From Acorus gramineus (taxonomy: Eukaryota > Streptophyta > Magnoliopsida > Acorales > Acoraceae), in the NCBI GenBank assembly GCA_030737835.1, contig JAUJYN010000017.1:3410001-3474000 (forward strand): a stretch of DNA of 64,000 nt. Reading direction: 5' to 3'. Within the stretch, counting starts at the first letter, position 1, and each line of letters begins with the position of its first letter. The notes under the pieces are model-generated. The model made no database searches. It was not told the origin of the DNA and saw only the letters and a list, made by a program, of their open reading frames with translations. Of this stretch, positions 34,701 through 46,851 are shown piece after piece. Both the position numbers and the translations under genes were made by a program.

Positions 34701-36515
34701 TGCATGGACGACACGAACCCCAAAGGGGCTACGTCACGATCGCCCACGAACTGGAAGGACCTCCGACCCGGAAGGTGGAAAGACACCGACTTGGCAAAAC
34801 AGTCGATGCTGGCGTGACTAGCTGCAAGCCAATCCATTCCCAGGATGGCATCAAAGTCCGTCATCGCGAGCTCCACCAACTCCACTGGAAACTCATGCTC
34901 CGCAACCTCTACCGTACACCCTCGGTACACAGAACTGAGGAGAATACGGTCTCCCACGGGCAATGATATCTCCAAGATAGCATCTAAAGGAGCGGACGCC
35001 ACGCCCGTCCGTCTCTTGAAAGCGGGAGACACGAACGAGTGTGTGGCTCCGGAATCAAACAATACATATGCAGGGAGCTGGGAGATCTGAACAATACCTC
35101 TGACCACGCTGCCTGATGCCTGAGCCTCCTCTGCCGAAAGCGCTGCCACTCGGCCCTGCACGAACTGCGGCTGAGGAGCAGGGGCACGCCTCGCCGGCTG
35201 CGCTGGCTGCCTCCTCTGGTCAACATGGCCACCCCGTGGCTGCTGCTGACGCTGAGGCTGCTGCTGCGGCTGGCGCTGAGGCTGCTGCTGGCGCTGCTGC
35301 TGAAACGGCTGCTGCTGCAACTGCTGCTGCTGCGGAGGCATCACTCTGGGTCGGCCAGCATCAGGGCAATTATACAAGATATGCCCGATGCGCTGACAGT
35401 GATAACAGCGCCGCAACTCTGGTCGCCTCGCCTGGACCGGCACTGCTGCGATGGGTGCTGGACCTCGCGCTGGCACCACATCTGCTGGAGGAGGGGCAGC
35501 CGCTGACCGATCAAAGCGGGCCCTCTTCTTCCTGCGCTGTCCCTGGTCCTGGCTCCTGGGTGGCCTCTGATCTGCCGAAGGGGTCGGAACCGTCACGAGG
35601 ATCCCGAGGTCTCGCTCGACTGTCTTCGCTCGAGACACCAAGTCGGAGTACCTCGTGAATGCCTGGGAGGTAACATGCACCCGAATGGCGCTGCTGAGGC
35701 CAAGCTCGAATCGACGGCACCTCGTCTCCTCGTCCATCACCAAGGCTGGAGCAAATCTGGATAGCCTCGTGAAGCGCGTGGAGTAGTCAGCGACGGACAT
35801 AGAGCCCTGCGTCAGCTGCTCAAACTCCCGCATCACGATCTGCCGTCGAGAACGGGAAGTACTCCTCCAAGAAATACCTCCGGAACCCGCCCATAAGCTG
35901 CTCCACTCCCTCCGGGATGTCCACTGATCTAGTAGCCCACCAGTCGGCGGCGCTACCCTTCAGCATAAAAGTGGCCAGGGAGACTCGCTGGCGGTCGGTG
36001 CAAAGCATGGTCGAGAAGATCGCATCCACCTCCATCAACCATCGCTCTGGGGCAAGGGGATCCGCCGTCTGACCGTGGAACTCGGGAGGGTGGAGCTTCA
36101 GAAAGGCTGCGAGGCCACTCTGCTGCACTCGCGCTGCAGCCTCTAGCCCCACCTCCCTCTCCTGGGGATCCTGAACTCTGACCGCCGGAACCACCACGGG
36201 GACTGGGGGTACATCGGGTACCACAGGTGGATCTGCCACCAGAGGAACCTGCGGAACTGCCTCGCGGGCCGCCCGCAGCTCCTGAATATCCTGTGCCTGC
36301 TCTGCCAACATCCTCGTCTGGGCCTCCAATGCCCTGGTCTGCGTCTCCACCAAATCTGCTAACCGCGCAAACGCGCGCTCCCAGGCAGGAGGCTCCTCTG
36401 CCGATCCTGGCCTCACGGCTGAGGACTCTCCAATAGCATCCTCGCCTCTGGCAGGTCCGGAAACCTCCAAAGGTCGAGAGGGACCTCGTCCGCGCCGTCC
36501 TCCACGAGGAGGCAT
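31717..36515 (-). pseudogene. gag-pol of element D, a few lesions from intact
   Basis: Sense order: gag from MPPRGGRRGRGPSRPLEV (36515) with core FLKLHPPEFHG, WWATR; frameshift near 35855 in the EEYFPFS region; knuckle CYHCQRIGHILYNC near 35400; Gln-rich repeat QQQQQLQQQPFQQQ-type near 35330-35210; protease DSGATHSF at 35041-35055; frameshift near 34590; [17 protein letters not shown] near 34360; TAA at 34216-34218 inside the RT block LRSGYYQL; FIDD at 34041-34052; RNase H with FTVYTDASQ near 33620; integrase H2C2 near 32950, MDF at 32751-32759, SDRDARF near 32565, DGQSER near 32475; frameshift near 32300; chromodomain (QPIEILDRREKRLR) near 31860; TAG at 31717-31719. The product would be a complete chromovirus polyprotein. 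Three frameshifts and one nonsense codon make this copy defective as written; sequencing error is an alternative for the single-base changes. Confidence 0.94.
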
Positions 36516-36618
36516 ATCAGCAACCTAAGAAAACCAGACACTAGGATCAGAATACTCATATAGAAATCCTAGGACTCATCTCTACGAAAAAGAAGACAAT
36601 TGGCTCTGACAGGACCAG

Positions 36619-36630
36619 GCTCTGATACCA
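36619..36630 (-). other. Primer binding site of element D
   Basis: TGGTATCAGAGC on the minus strand, five bases (ACTTT on the + strand) from the LTR end at 36636. Confidence 0.92.
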
Positions 36631-36635
36631 ACTTT

Positions 36636-39600
36636 TGTCACGCCCCAGGGCGGCCGTCCCCGGGTCGCGGCAAGTGTATACAAGATATCAGCAGTCTAAC
36701 CATGGAATCAATAAATCACTCTAAACAACAACTAAAATGACAACAACACAGATGAAAGCAAGGCTGACATAATATATACACAGATAGCGGAAGCTAAAAG
36801 ACTGAGTCTGTAATCCAAAAACATACTACAGACTCGATACAAATCAAATGTCCTGTGAGAGCCAATATACACACATACATCCAAATACAATCCAAACTGG
36901 GTGCCCAAGCACAGAAATATATACATACAATAAAAGGAAGGATGCTGATGGCCTCAGAAACTCGCGGGACGTAGCGCTACTCCGCTACTGGTGCAGTCGC
37001 TCAGGGAGCTCCTCCTTCAAGTCCTCCTCAGTAATCACTGGAAAAAATTATGCGAGGGTGAGCCACACGCTCAGTGAACAGCACAACCCATGCATCACAG
37101 TATATTAACCACAATAATCAACAACCAGCCTCAAAGTGGCATAACAACATAAATCCAGTGGTTCGTACATCGCCGAACCACCATACCCTCACCCTCACCC
37201 CTCAATAGGTGACATAGGATATTGGGACTTATAATCATCCATACACATCCATACACCCTCACCCTCACCCCTCAATAGGTGACATAGGATATTGGGACTG
37301 ATAATCATCCATACACATCCATACACCCTCACCCTCACCCCTCAACAGGTGACATAGGATATTGGGACTGACTAGGCTGTTAATCATCCTTGGTCCACCG
37401 ATAGCCTCTCCTCCACACCGTAGCTTGCCTGGTCTACTCCCACATTCAGCACAGTCCGAGTCCAAGATCAGGAGGTGCCTACTGATGGGAGCCCTCTGTC
37501 AGGATAGCCTGTCTAACGCTGAGGAGTCCCTACACGGATCCAACGAAGGGAAGAGAAACAGCCTACCCACACGCATATGATCCACTCGGATCCGCTGACA
37601 ACACATCTCTACAACTCTAGTGTCTTGAATTCATCAGAATTCCTCCAGGGCGCATAACCAAGATGCGGGGAACATGCATTAATATAGACGGGAAAAGAAA
37701 CCTTGGGAGGGCACCATGAGGTCCCGATATAGGACATCCCGACAACCAAACAAGGAACACGGAGCACCCTAGCCCGGGTCTCAATGTTGACCTCGCAAGG
37801 CCCCTTAATATTCCCTAAGGCATGCTATAAAAATTCACACGTTGCATTTAATTTAACAATTTAAACTAATAGGAGCATACAAAGGCCGAGGCTTTCCTAG
37901 CATGATAACAAGGTGACAAGATGCATGGCTCTTACACAACCTAAGGGTGCAAGTCCCTAACATACTCAGTCTAGGGTAGCATGCATACTACATATCAATC
38001 ATGCTGCATGGATTACATATTAAACAGGTTAATATTAATCTATGGTGCCCCAGGGGAGGACGGTATACGCCCAAGTGCATATAGCGCCTCCCAACTGGGT
38101 TGGATTGTCCCACTCACCGGTAATCGGGTCGTCGCGCGACCGTCCGTCAAGATCTGCAAGACAGGGTATCAACTTGGTGAGTAAAATCCACAAATACACC
38201 AAAAATACACAAAATACCAACACTCGGGCAAACGTACATACGGCCCGTACGCACGCTAGCCCGAGCACCCCGACTCACTCCCGCACCCCCGGCAACCACC
38301 CGCACGGCCACCCGCCCCCGGATGCACCGCCGCGCCCCAGCCCGCGCACCCAGGCGCCCTGCCGAGCCCCTGCCCGCACGCCAGGACACGCCGCCGAGCT
38401 CCCCGGGTGCACCGCGCGCTCGCTGCGCCCCAGCGCAGCAGCCCGCGCGCACACCGCACGCCCCGCGCCGCCTCGCCCCGCGCGCACTCCGCGCGCACCA
38501 CCACGCGCATCACCCACTCGACCAGCCCCCCGGGTGCACCCGCGCGCACTGCGCCCCAGCGCAGCGCCCCGCACGCACCCGCCCGCTCGCACCGACTGCT
38601 CTCCCCCGCGCGCGCACAGCCCGCCTGCGCCTCTGCGCAGCGCTCCGCGCGCACGCTTCCGCATGGTGCCCAGCGCCCAGCCCAGCGCCCAGCACCCACG
38701 CCCAGCACACCCGGCGCCCAGCACCCGCGCCCAGCACACCCGCGCCTGCGCCACCCGAGCGCACGCCCGCGCACACATCCGCGCGCACGCGCGCGCGTGC
38801 CTTGCCACTGTACGCCTGCTGCGCTGCCTGCTGCGCCTGTGCTGCCATCCTGCCAGGGGTAGACAACCACCCTGCCCGAGCACCTCTACCACCACCCACC
38901 GGCCACCAATGGCCTCCGACCGCCCCCAACCACCACCGACAGCCACCAGCCGCCCTCCACACTCAACCCCACCCTCCTAACATGCATCTAAACATGAAAA
39001 AGAAGGAAAGAACCCTTACCCAAGGAAAGGAGAGGAAAGGAAGGGAACCGGAGGCTCTTCGTGCACCGAAACGCCTCCCCAAGGATCTCCACCACCAAGA
39101 CCTCTTCCTACCTCAAAAGGGGCTGAAAACAGGGGAGAATAGAAGGGGTTAGAGGGGGCCAAACTTGTCGGAACTCGGATCCGAGAACACCGGGGGATAG
39201 ATCGGGACCGGATCTAACCTTTCTATGTTTTGTGTTTTGAGTTTCAAGAACTCTAGGTGGCTCAAAACCAAGAAAAGGAGAGAGGGGGAGAGAGAAAATG
39301 AGTTGGGGAAGAAGATGAATAGTGGGGGGCAACTTTTAGATCTCACTTAAATAATCCTCACTTAGATTAGGGTTAACCAAGCTTAATTAGGGTTAAGTGG
39401 GTTTTAAGTGGGATTTGACTTGGGTCAACCCAACCACACAAAAAAACAAAAAGGGTTGACGAAGTCATGGGCCCACTTTGACCGAGTCAACTCTCCCAAT
39501 GACTTCTCGCTCGGTCAAAACCCGGATACGCCCCGGAACTGTGAAATTCTGAAACGTACCGGAATTCGATAAAAATTTCATGAGTGGCTTAGAATGGCAC

Positions 39601-39766
39601 CAGGACACATAATATGCAGTTAGATTTTCAATCGGAGTCCTCAAACACAGGACGATAGCTAACAGTCCAAAATTTTGCGGTTCCGATCGTAAAAAGAAAA
39701 AAACTCAAAAACTGCCAAAATACTCCAATGGTTATCAGCAGGCCAAAAATTTACACATATATAACA
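36636..39766 (-). repeat. 5' LTR of element D
   Basis: 3131 bp, the partner of 28567-31668 with the same signal order. CpG tract at about 38240-38810, exon-like block near 38110-38150, minisatellite near 37158-37355. The U3 end is slightly degraded (AAATTTACACATATATAACA at 39747-39766) compared with the 3' copy. Confidence 0.94.
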
Positions 39767-41075
39767 ATGACCCCATCAGAGGTCATACTCTTGCTTAATC
39801 GCATTAGGCAAGTTTCATGGCCTCATATAAGTATAAGGGTAATATACAACATATAATTAATTGCACAAGGAATTAATCATGGAAGCATTTAAATAAATAT
39901 AATAACAAAGTTATAATATCATCTGAGGCATGCTTATACCTATATATCCTCATTTAAGTTAAATTAAATTAAATTAGATGAGAACATGTTTGGATCAATG
40001 CCATGCTAATATGTGACATGGTATCTAGGCATGTATGGCTCCTATACATGCTACATGGATGTATAACCCTAGCATACAATATCTAACATGGCATGGGTGT
40101 AACCTAGCCACATAGGCAATAACATATACATATTCTCAAACAAGTTAATATGCAGTTTTGGTGCCCCAGGGGAGGGCAATGCACGTCAAAGTGCATCGAA
40201 CGTCTCCCATTTGGGTTGGATCGACCCACTCACCGCAACCCGAGTGATTGCGTGACCGCTCGCCAAGATCTGAAAGACAAGGCCATCAAAATTGGTGAGT
40301 ATAACTACATAAAAACACATAGAATGAACTAGAAATTCCAAAGACTTAGATATGCACGCATACGGGCTCTCACGCATGCAGGCACACACGTACGCACGCA
40401 TATCCGAGTTCCCCGGCACCTACCCAAGCCCTCGGGCAGCCACCCGCGTGGCCCCCGCACACGCACGCACGCCCATGCTCGTGCGCCAGCTCCCCCGCGC
40501 CCAGATGCCCAGCCGCGCGCGCAAGCGCTTGCTCGCGCGCCCACAACCGTTCGCCCCTGCTAACCCTTCCCGCGCGCCCGCATACGCTTGCCAGCGCATA
40601 CGTGCACGCCCGCCAGCGCCATACTGCGTGACGGTCTACGCGCGCACGGGCGCGGACAAACCCGCGCGCGCGTCCGACCTTTCCCAACCCCTCCCCTGCC
40701 CTCTCACACACCCTAACCCAGTTACTTAGCATGCATGGGCTCCCTAACAGCCCTTACAAAAAAAAAAAAAAAGGAGGAGAGCTTACTAAAGGAGGGCAAA
40801 CAAAGTGGAGGTTTTTTGGGTGTTCTTAGCGCACCAAAACCACCGCAACCGCCACCACCAACACCACTACCTCCTCAGCCACTCCTCAAACCCTACTTGG
40901 CTGAAAATCAGGGGCAAAGGGAGCATGAGAGGGAGCCTAAGAGAAGGGAATCAACAACCACAACAACAACACACATATTTACCTAAAAAGACACTCCCTT
41001 CTTGAGCTCCTTCTCCTCCACTTCCTTCTCCACTTCACACACACTTAACCAAAAAAAAAAACCAACACAAAAAAA
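39767..41075 (-). repeat. 5' LTR of element C, part 2, truncated in the leader region
   Basis: Begins with the second ATGAC copy and continues the C-type LTR (CCCCATCAGAGGTCATAC). It contains the exon-like block near 40265-40225, a CpG tract at about 40350-40680 and the donor-like AGTAAGC near 40785. It stops at AACACAAAAAAAC near 41075, where the matching 3' LTR continues for about 455 more bases to its U3 end. The U3 and promoter are missing here. Confidence 0.85.
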
Positions 41076-41096
41076 CATGGCTCTGATACCAATTTT
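41076..41096 (-). other. Primer site joining LTR C to LTR E
   Basis: TGGTATCAGAGC on the minus strand at 41080-41091, with normal spacing to the LTR end at 41097. On its other side, instead of a gag leader, lies the truncated LTR of C. Confidence 0.85.
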
Positions 41097-43353
41097 TGTC
41101 ACGCCCCAAGGCGGCCGTCCCTGATACGTGGCAAATATATATAATATCAGCAGTCCATACACGAGATCAATAAAAGACTCTACACAACATCAAAGGTAAT
41201 AACGCAATTAACAAGGTAGCTGACATAATATATATACATATAGCGGAAGCTTAAACGACTAAGTCCGTAATTCAAAGACATATTACAGACCAGAATACAT
41301 AATCAACTGTCCTGTGAGAGCCAATATAAAACAAAGACATCAACATACAAGTACTGTGCCCAAGCACGAGTAACAATACATACAAGGAAAAAGGGGGATG
41401 CTGATGGCCTCTCACTCGCAAGACCCAAAACGCGAATGCTGCTCCGCTACTAGTGGACGCCTCAGGGAGCTCCTCCTTCAGATCCGACTCAGCGACAACT
41501 AGAGGAAAAAGTATGCGAGGGGTGAGCCACACGCTAAGTGAATGGTACAATCCATGCAACACAACTCATATTAACCTTTAAAATCATTAAAGTCCCTAAG
41601 ATGGGAGTAATTGCACAAATTGGTTGGTTGTAGCGACACCGATCCACCACACCCTCACCCTCACCCTTTAGAGGTGACATAGGACTTTTGAGAGAGATTA
41701 GACTGCTCTACACCCTTGGTCCACCGGTAGCCCTTTCCCCGGGTAGCCTCTACCTGGTATACTCCCACAATCGGTACGTTCCTGAACGCATTGGTAGTAC
41801 CTACAGATGGGAGCCCTCTGTCAGGACAGCTTTTCCAACGTCAGGTAGTTCCTATACGGATCCAACGAAGGGGAGAAAACAATCTACACTCGCGGATACG
41901 ATCCTCTTGGATCCGTCGACATCGGTTACTAAACACCGATAAGGTAACGAATTCTCATGAATTCCCTCCATGGCACATAACTCAGATGCGGGGAAAAATC
42001 ATATCATTCGTAGCGTCAGTGCCATGGTATGACCCCATCAGAGGTCATACTGTTGCTTAATCGCATTAGGCAAGGTTCATGGCCTCATATAAGTATAAGG
42101 GTAATATACAACATATAATTAATTGCACAAGGAATTAATCATGGAAGCATTTAAATAAATATAATAACAAAGTTATAATATCATCTGAGGCATGCTTATA
42201 CCTATATATCCTCATTTAAGTTAAATTAAATTAAACTAGATGAGAACATGTTTGGATCAAGGCCATGCTAATATGTGACATGGTATCTAGGCATGTATGG
42301 CTCCTATACATGGTACATGGATGTATAACCCTAGCATACAATATCTAACATGGCATGAGTGTAACCTAGCCAGATAGGCAATAACATATACATATTCACA
42401 AAACAAGTCAATATGCAGTTATGGTGCCCCAGGGGAGGGCAATGCACATCAATGTGCATCGAACGCCTCTCAACTAGGTTGGATCGACCCACTCAACGCA
42501 ACCCGGGTAGTTGCGTGACCACTCGCCAAGATCTACATGACAAGGCCATCCAAATTGGTGAGTATATAACTACATAAAAACACATAGAATTAACTAGAAA
42601 TGCCAAAGACTTAGATATACACGCATACGGGTTCGCACGCATGCATGCACGCATATATGCATGCATATCCGAGTGCCCTGGCACCTACCCAAGCCCTCGG
42701 GCAGCCACCCGCGTGGCCCCCGCACGCGCACGCACCCTCATGCACGTGTGCAACCTTCCTCGCGCCCAGATGCCCAGCCGCGTGCGCAAGCGCTTGCTCT
42801 CGCGCGCACTCTTGTTCGCCCCCGCTGACCCTTCCCGCGCGCCCGCATACGCCGGCCCACGGGTACGTGCACGCCCGCTTGCGCCACACTGCGTGCCGGT
42901 CTGCGCGCACGCGCGCGGACAGACCGGCGTGCGCGCCCAGACCTTTCCCAACCCCTCCCCTACCCTCTCACACACCCTAACCCAATTACTTAGCATGCAT
43001 AGGCTCCCTAACAGCTCTAACAACCAAAAGAAGAAAGATAAGGGAGGAGGAGAGCTTACGAAAGGAGGGCAAACAAAGGGGAGGTTTTTCGGGTGTTCTT
43101 AGCGCACCAAAACCACCGCAACTGCCACCACCCCACCACCACCTCCTCAGCCACTCCTCAAACCCTACTTGGCTGAAAATCAGGGGCAAAGGGAGCATGA
43201 GAGGGAGCCTAAGAGGAGGGAATCAACAACAACACACATATTTACCTAAAAATACACTCCCTTCTTGAGCTCCTTCTCCTCCTCTTCCTTCTCCTTTACT
43301 TCCTTCCCCTCCACTTCACACACACTTAACAAAAAAAAACCAACACAAAGAAA
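41097..43353 (-). repeat. LTR E: C-type LTR lacking its U3, in tandem
   Basis: About 2257 bp from TGTCACGCCCC to AACACAAAGAAAC. It is the same length and ends at the same internal point as the truncated LTR of C. It retains the exon-like block near 42535-42495, CpG tract at about 42640-42940, a single quadruplex unit near 41640-41670 and donor-like CGTAAGC near 43058. The same break point in two adjacent copies argues for duplication of one recombinant unit rather than two independent deletions. Confidence 0.85.
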
Positions 43354-43374
43354 CCTGGCTCTGATACCAACTTT
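43354..43374 (-). other. Primer site joining LTR E to LTR F
   Basis: TGGTATCAGAGC on the minus strand at 43358-43369, followed by CAGGTTTCTTTG of LTR E where a gag leader would be expected. Confidence 0.85.
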
Positions 43375-44216
43375 TGTCACGCCCCAGGGCGGCCGTCCCC
43401 GATACATGGCAAATATATATAATATCAGCAGTTCATACACGAGATCAATAAAAGACTCTACACAACATCAAAGGTAATAACGCAATTAACAATGTTGCTT
43501 ACATAATATATATACATATAGCGGAAGCTTAAACGACTAAGTCTGTAATTCAAAGACATATTACAGACCAAAATACATAATCAACTGTCCTGTGAGAGCC
43601 AATATAAAACAAAGACATCAACATACAAGTACTGTGCCCAAGCACAAGTAACAATACATACAAGGAAAAAGGAGGATGCTGATGGCCTCTCACTCGCAAG
43701 ACCCAAAATGCGAACGCTGCTCCGCTACTGGTGCTACGCCTCGGGGAGCTCCTCCTTCAGATCCGACTCAGCGACAACTGGAGGAAAAAGTATGCGAGGG
43801 GTGAGCCACACGCTCAGTGAATGGTACAATCCATGCAACACAACTCATATTAACCTTTAAAATCATTAAAGTCCCTAAGATGGGAGTAACTGCACAAATT
43901 GGTGGGTCGTAGCGACATCAACACACCCTCACCCTCACCCTTTAGAGGTGACATAGATTTTTTGGGAGAGATTAGACTGCTCTACACCCTTGGTCCACCG
44001 GTAGCCCTTTCCCCGGGTAGCCTCTACTTGGTATACTCCCACGATCAGTACGTTCCCGAACGCATCGGTAGTACCTACGGATGGGAGCCCTCTGCTAGGA
44101 CAGCTTTTCCAATGCCAAGTAGTTCCTACACCGATCCAACAAAGGGGAGAAAACAATCTACACTCGCAGATACGATCCTCTTGGATCCATCGACACTGGT
44201 TACTAAACACCGATAA
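43375..44216 (-). repeat. LTR F: C-type LTR fragment cut by LTR G
   Basis: 842 bp from TGTCACGCCCC to CACCGATAA, colinear with the U5 side of LTR C. Its missing hairpin arm near 43910 (GGTGGGTCG followed by a deletion to CACACCCTC) shows decay. It ends exactly where a further TGTCACGCC LTR end begins. The continuation expected after CGATAA (GGTAACGAATTC) is not found again in the window. Confidence 0.85.
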
Positions 44217-46802
44217 TGTCACGCCCCAGGGCGGCCGTCCCTGATACGTGGCAAATATATATAATATCAGCAGTCCATACAGGAGATCAATAAAAGACTC
44301 TAAACAACCTCGAAGATAATAATGCAATTAACAACGTGCTGACATAATATATATACATATAGCGGAAGCTTAAACGACTGAGTCTGTAATTCAAAGACAT
44401 ATTCAAGACCAGAATACATAATCAACTGTCCTGTGAGAGCCAATATAAACAAAGACATCCATATACAAGTATTGTGCCCAAGCACGAATAACAATACATA
44501 CTAGCAAAAAGAAGGGGATGCTGATGGCCTCTCACTCGCAGAACCCAAAACGCGAACGCTGCTCCGCTACTGATGTGATGCCTCGGTGAGCTCCTCCTTC
44601 AGATCCAACTTAGTAACAACTGGAGGAAAAGATATGAGAGGGGTGAGCCACACACTTAGTGAATGGCACGATTTATGCAACACAACTCATATTAACCTTA
44701 AAATAATTAAAGTCCCAAAATGGGAGTAACTGCACAAATTTGTGGGTTGTAGCGTCGCCGACCCACCCCACCCTCACCCTCACCCTTTAGAGGTGACATA
44801 GGACTTTTGGGACAGATTAGACTGCTCCACACCCTTGGTCCACCGGTAGCCCTTTCCCCGGGTAGCCTCTACCTGGTATACTCCCATGGTCAGTACATTC
44901 CCGAATGCATCGGTAGTACCTACCGATGGGAGCCCTCTGTCAGGACAGCTTTTCCCAACCCGGTTAGTTCCTACTCGGATCCAACGAAGGGGAGAAAACA
45001 ACCTACTCTCACGGATACGATCCTCTTGGATCCGTCGACAACGATTACTAACACTACTAAGGAAATGAATTCTCAAGAATTCCTCCGGGGCGCATAACTA
45101 AGATGCGGGGAAAAACATACATTATAATAACAAGGTTATAATATTTTCTAAGGCATGCTTATACTAACATACTCTCATTTTGATTTAATTAAATTAAACT
45201 AAATGGGAAACATGCATAGATCAAGGCTTTTCAAGCATGGGACATGGTGTCTAAGCATGTATGGGCCTCTATACATGATACATGGATGTATATCCCTAGC
45301 ATACAATGTCTAACATGGTATGGTTACATCATAGCAAAGCATGCATTAACATAGTTTTCATTCACACAAGTTAATATGTAGTTATGGTGCCCCAGGGGAG
45401 GGCAATGCACGCCTACGTGCATCGAACGCCTCCCTACTGGGTTGGATTGACCCACTCACCGGACCTCGGGTCGTTGCGGAACCGTTCGCCAAGATCTGCA
45501 AGACAAGGGCATTCAATATGGTGAGTATAACTACACAAATATACATGGAATTTACTAGAAATGCCAAAAACTCGGACAAGCATGCATACGGGCTCGCACG
45601 CATGCGAGTACGCACGTACGCATGCAAGTCCGAGTGCCCCGACACCTACCCGAACCCTCGGGCAGCCACACGCATGGCCCCCCGCACATGTACGCCCCCC
45701 TGGCGCACTGCCGCGCGCCTGCTCGCGCGCGCCTGGGCGCACTGCGCGTCTTGCCTGCGCGCACTCACGCGCACTGCGCGCTCGCACAGCACCCTGTGCT
45801 CACGTTCGGGCGCCAACGCGTACGCGCGCGCACCCGCCAGCGCTCCCCTGCGCGCGCACGCGGGCGGATGGCCCCGCGCGCGTGCCCAAACCTCCCCCGA
45901 CCCCTCCTCAGCCCACACACCCACCCTAAACCCTATGCATGCATACATGAACACCCTAAGAGCCTTTATCAAACATTTAAACAAGGATAAGGGGGAGGAG
46001 AGCTTACCAAAGGAGGGGGAAGAAAAGGGGAGGAAATCGGGTGCCCTTGGCGCACCAAACCAGCTCAAGTGCCACCACCAACACCACCACCTTCTCAGCC
46101 ACTCCTCAAGCCTTTAATGGCTGAAATCAGGGGTTGGGGGGGAGGTATGAGAGGGAGTTAGAGAGAAGGGAATCAAGCACAACAACAACACTCAAAGCTT
46201 GCACACACATACCTTCTCTTTTCCTTTTTAAGTCTTTCTTCTTCTCCTTCTTTTTCTACTTCTATTATTTAACACAAAAAAAACAAAGAGAACCAGGGAG
46301 TGAAGGAGAGAGTGAGAGGGAGAGGATGAGAAGGGGATGCCCACCTATAGTGTACACACACACACACACACACACTCACACACACATTCTTCATTAAATG
46401 TGAAAAAAGGGGGTGGTTGGGGGATTGACTTTGAGTCAACCCAACCAAACTACCAAACAAAAACCCTTGACTAGTCAAAGGTCATCTTTGACTAGTCAAG
46501 GTCTTCGTTGACCCGGTCAAAGTCACCCTTTGACAATCCAAAATCGGTCAAAACCCGGATACGATTCAGAACTGCAAAATTTTCTAAAACGTAATCGGAA
46601 TTCGATGAAATTTTTATGAGTGGCTCAAAATGGCACCAGGACTCATAATATGCAGTTAGATTTTCAATCGGAGTTCTCGAACTCACGCAGATAGCTAAAA
46701 GTCCAAAATTTTAGCGGCTCCGATCGAAAAATGAAAAATTGGAAAATGGCCAGAAATGACCCAAATGTGACCAAGAGGCTAAAAAGTGACACATATATAA
46801 CA
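44217..46802 (-). repeat. LTR G (3' LTR of module G)
   Basis: 2586 bp, C-like on the U5 side and with a shorter, distinct leader on the U3 side. It holds the CpG tract at about 45580-45900, exon-like block near 45500-45460 (CTTGCAG to GTGAGT), donor-like GGTAAGC near 46004, an (AC)n microsatellite and a TTGACTAGTCAA-rich U3. The left flank is GATAA (44212-44216); no matching copy was seen. Confidence 0.9.
46353..46386. repeat. (AC)n microsatellite in LTR G
   Basis: About 17 AC repeats with one CTC interruption, located next to the presumed transcription start of the LTR. Confidence 0.9.
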
Positions 46803-46851
46803 TTCTTCCCCCCTTAGGAAATTTTGTCCACAAAATTTAATACAAAAACAT

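Larger units (their letters stand above)
28567..39766 (-). mobile_element. Element D: nearly intact, full-length Tekay-type chromovirus
   Basis: 11,200 bp, minus strand, with a perfect 5-bp duplication (ATGAC). LTRs of 3102 and 3131 bp enclose a 4967-bp interior containing primer site, gag-pol and polypurine tract. It is nested in the 5' LTR of element C and so is younger than C. Its two LTRs are very similar by eye, with mostly slippage indels. It is the best candidate in the window for the autonomous type that could have mobilised B, H and I. Confidence 0.95.
20084..41075 (-). mobile_element. Element C: decayed chromovirus interrupted by element D
   Basis: Minus strand. 3' LTR 20084-22817, interior 22818-27628, 5' LTR 27629-28566 resuming at 39767 after the 11.2-kb insertion of D. 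The 5' LTR is incomplete: it stops near 41075, short of its U3, and is joined to a primer site and another LTR (E). The left flank is AACAT (20079-20083), but the matching copy has been lost with the U3. It inserted in the Ulp1-like remnant. Many frame breaks and TG-rich transitions mark it as older than D. Confidence 0.88.

Noticed and set aside
35116-35658. 180-codon + strand frame with Ala-rich repeats
   Set aside because: It is the antisense shadow of the Gln-rich CAG-type stretch in gag of element D.
27629-41075. Treating the two halves of LTR C' as separate solo LTRs
   Set aside because: The halves are continuous once element D and one ATGAC copy are removed; the restored junction equals LTR C at 21019.
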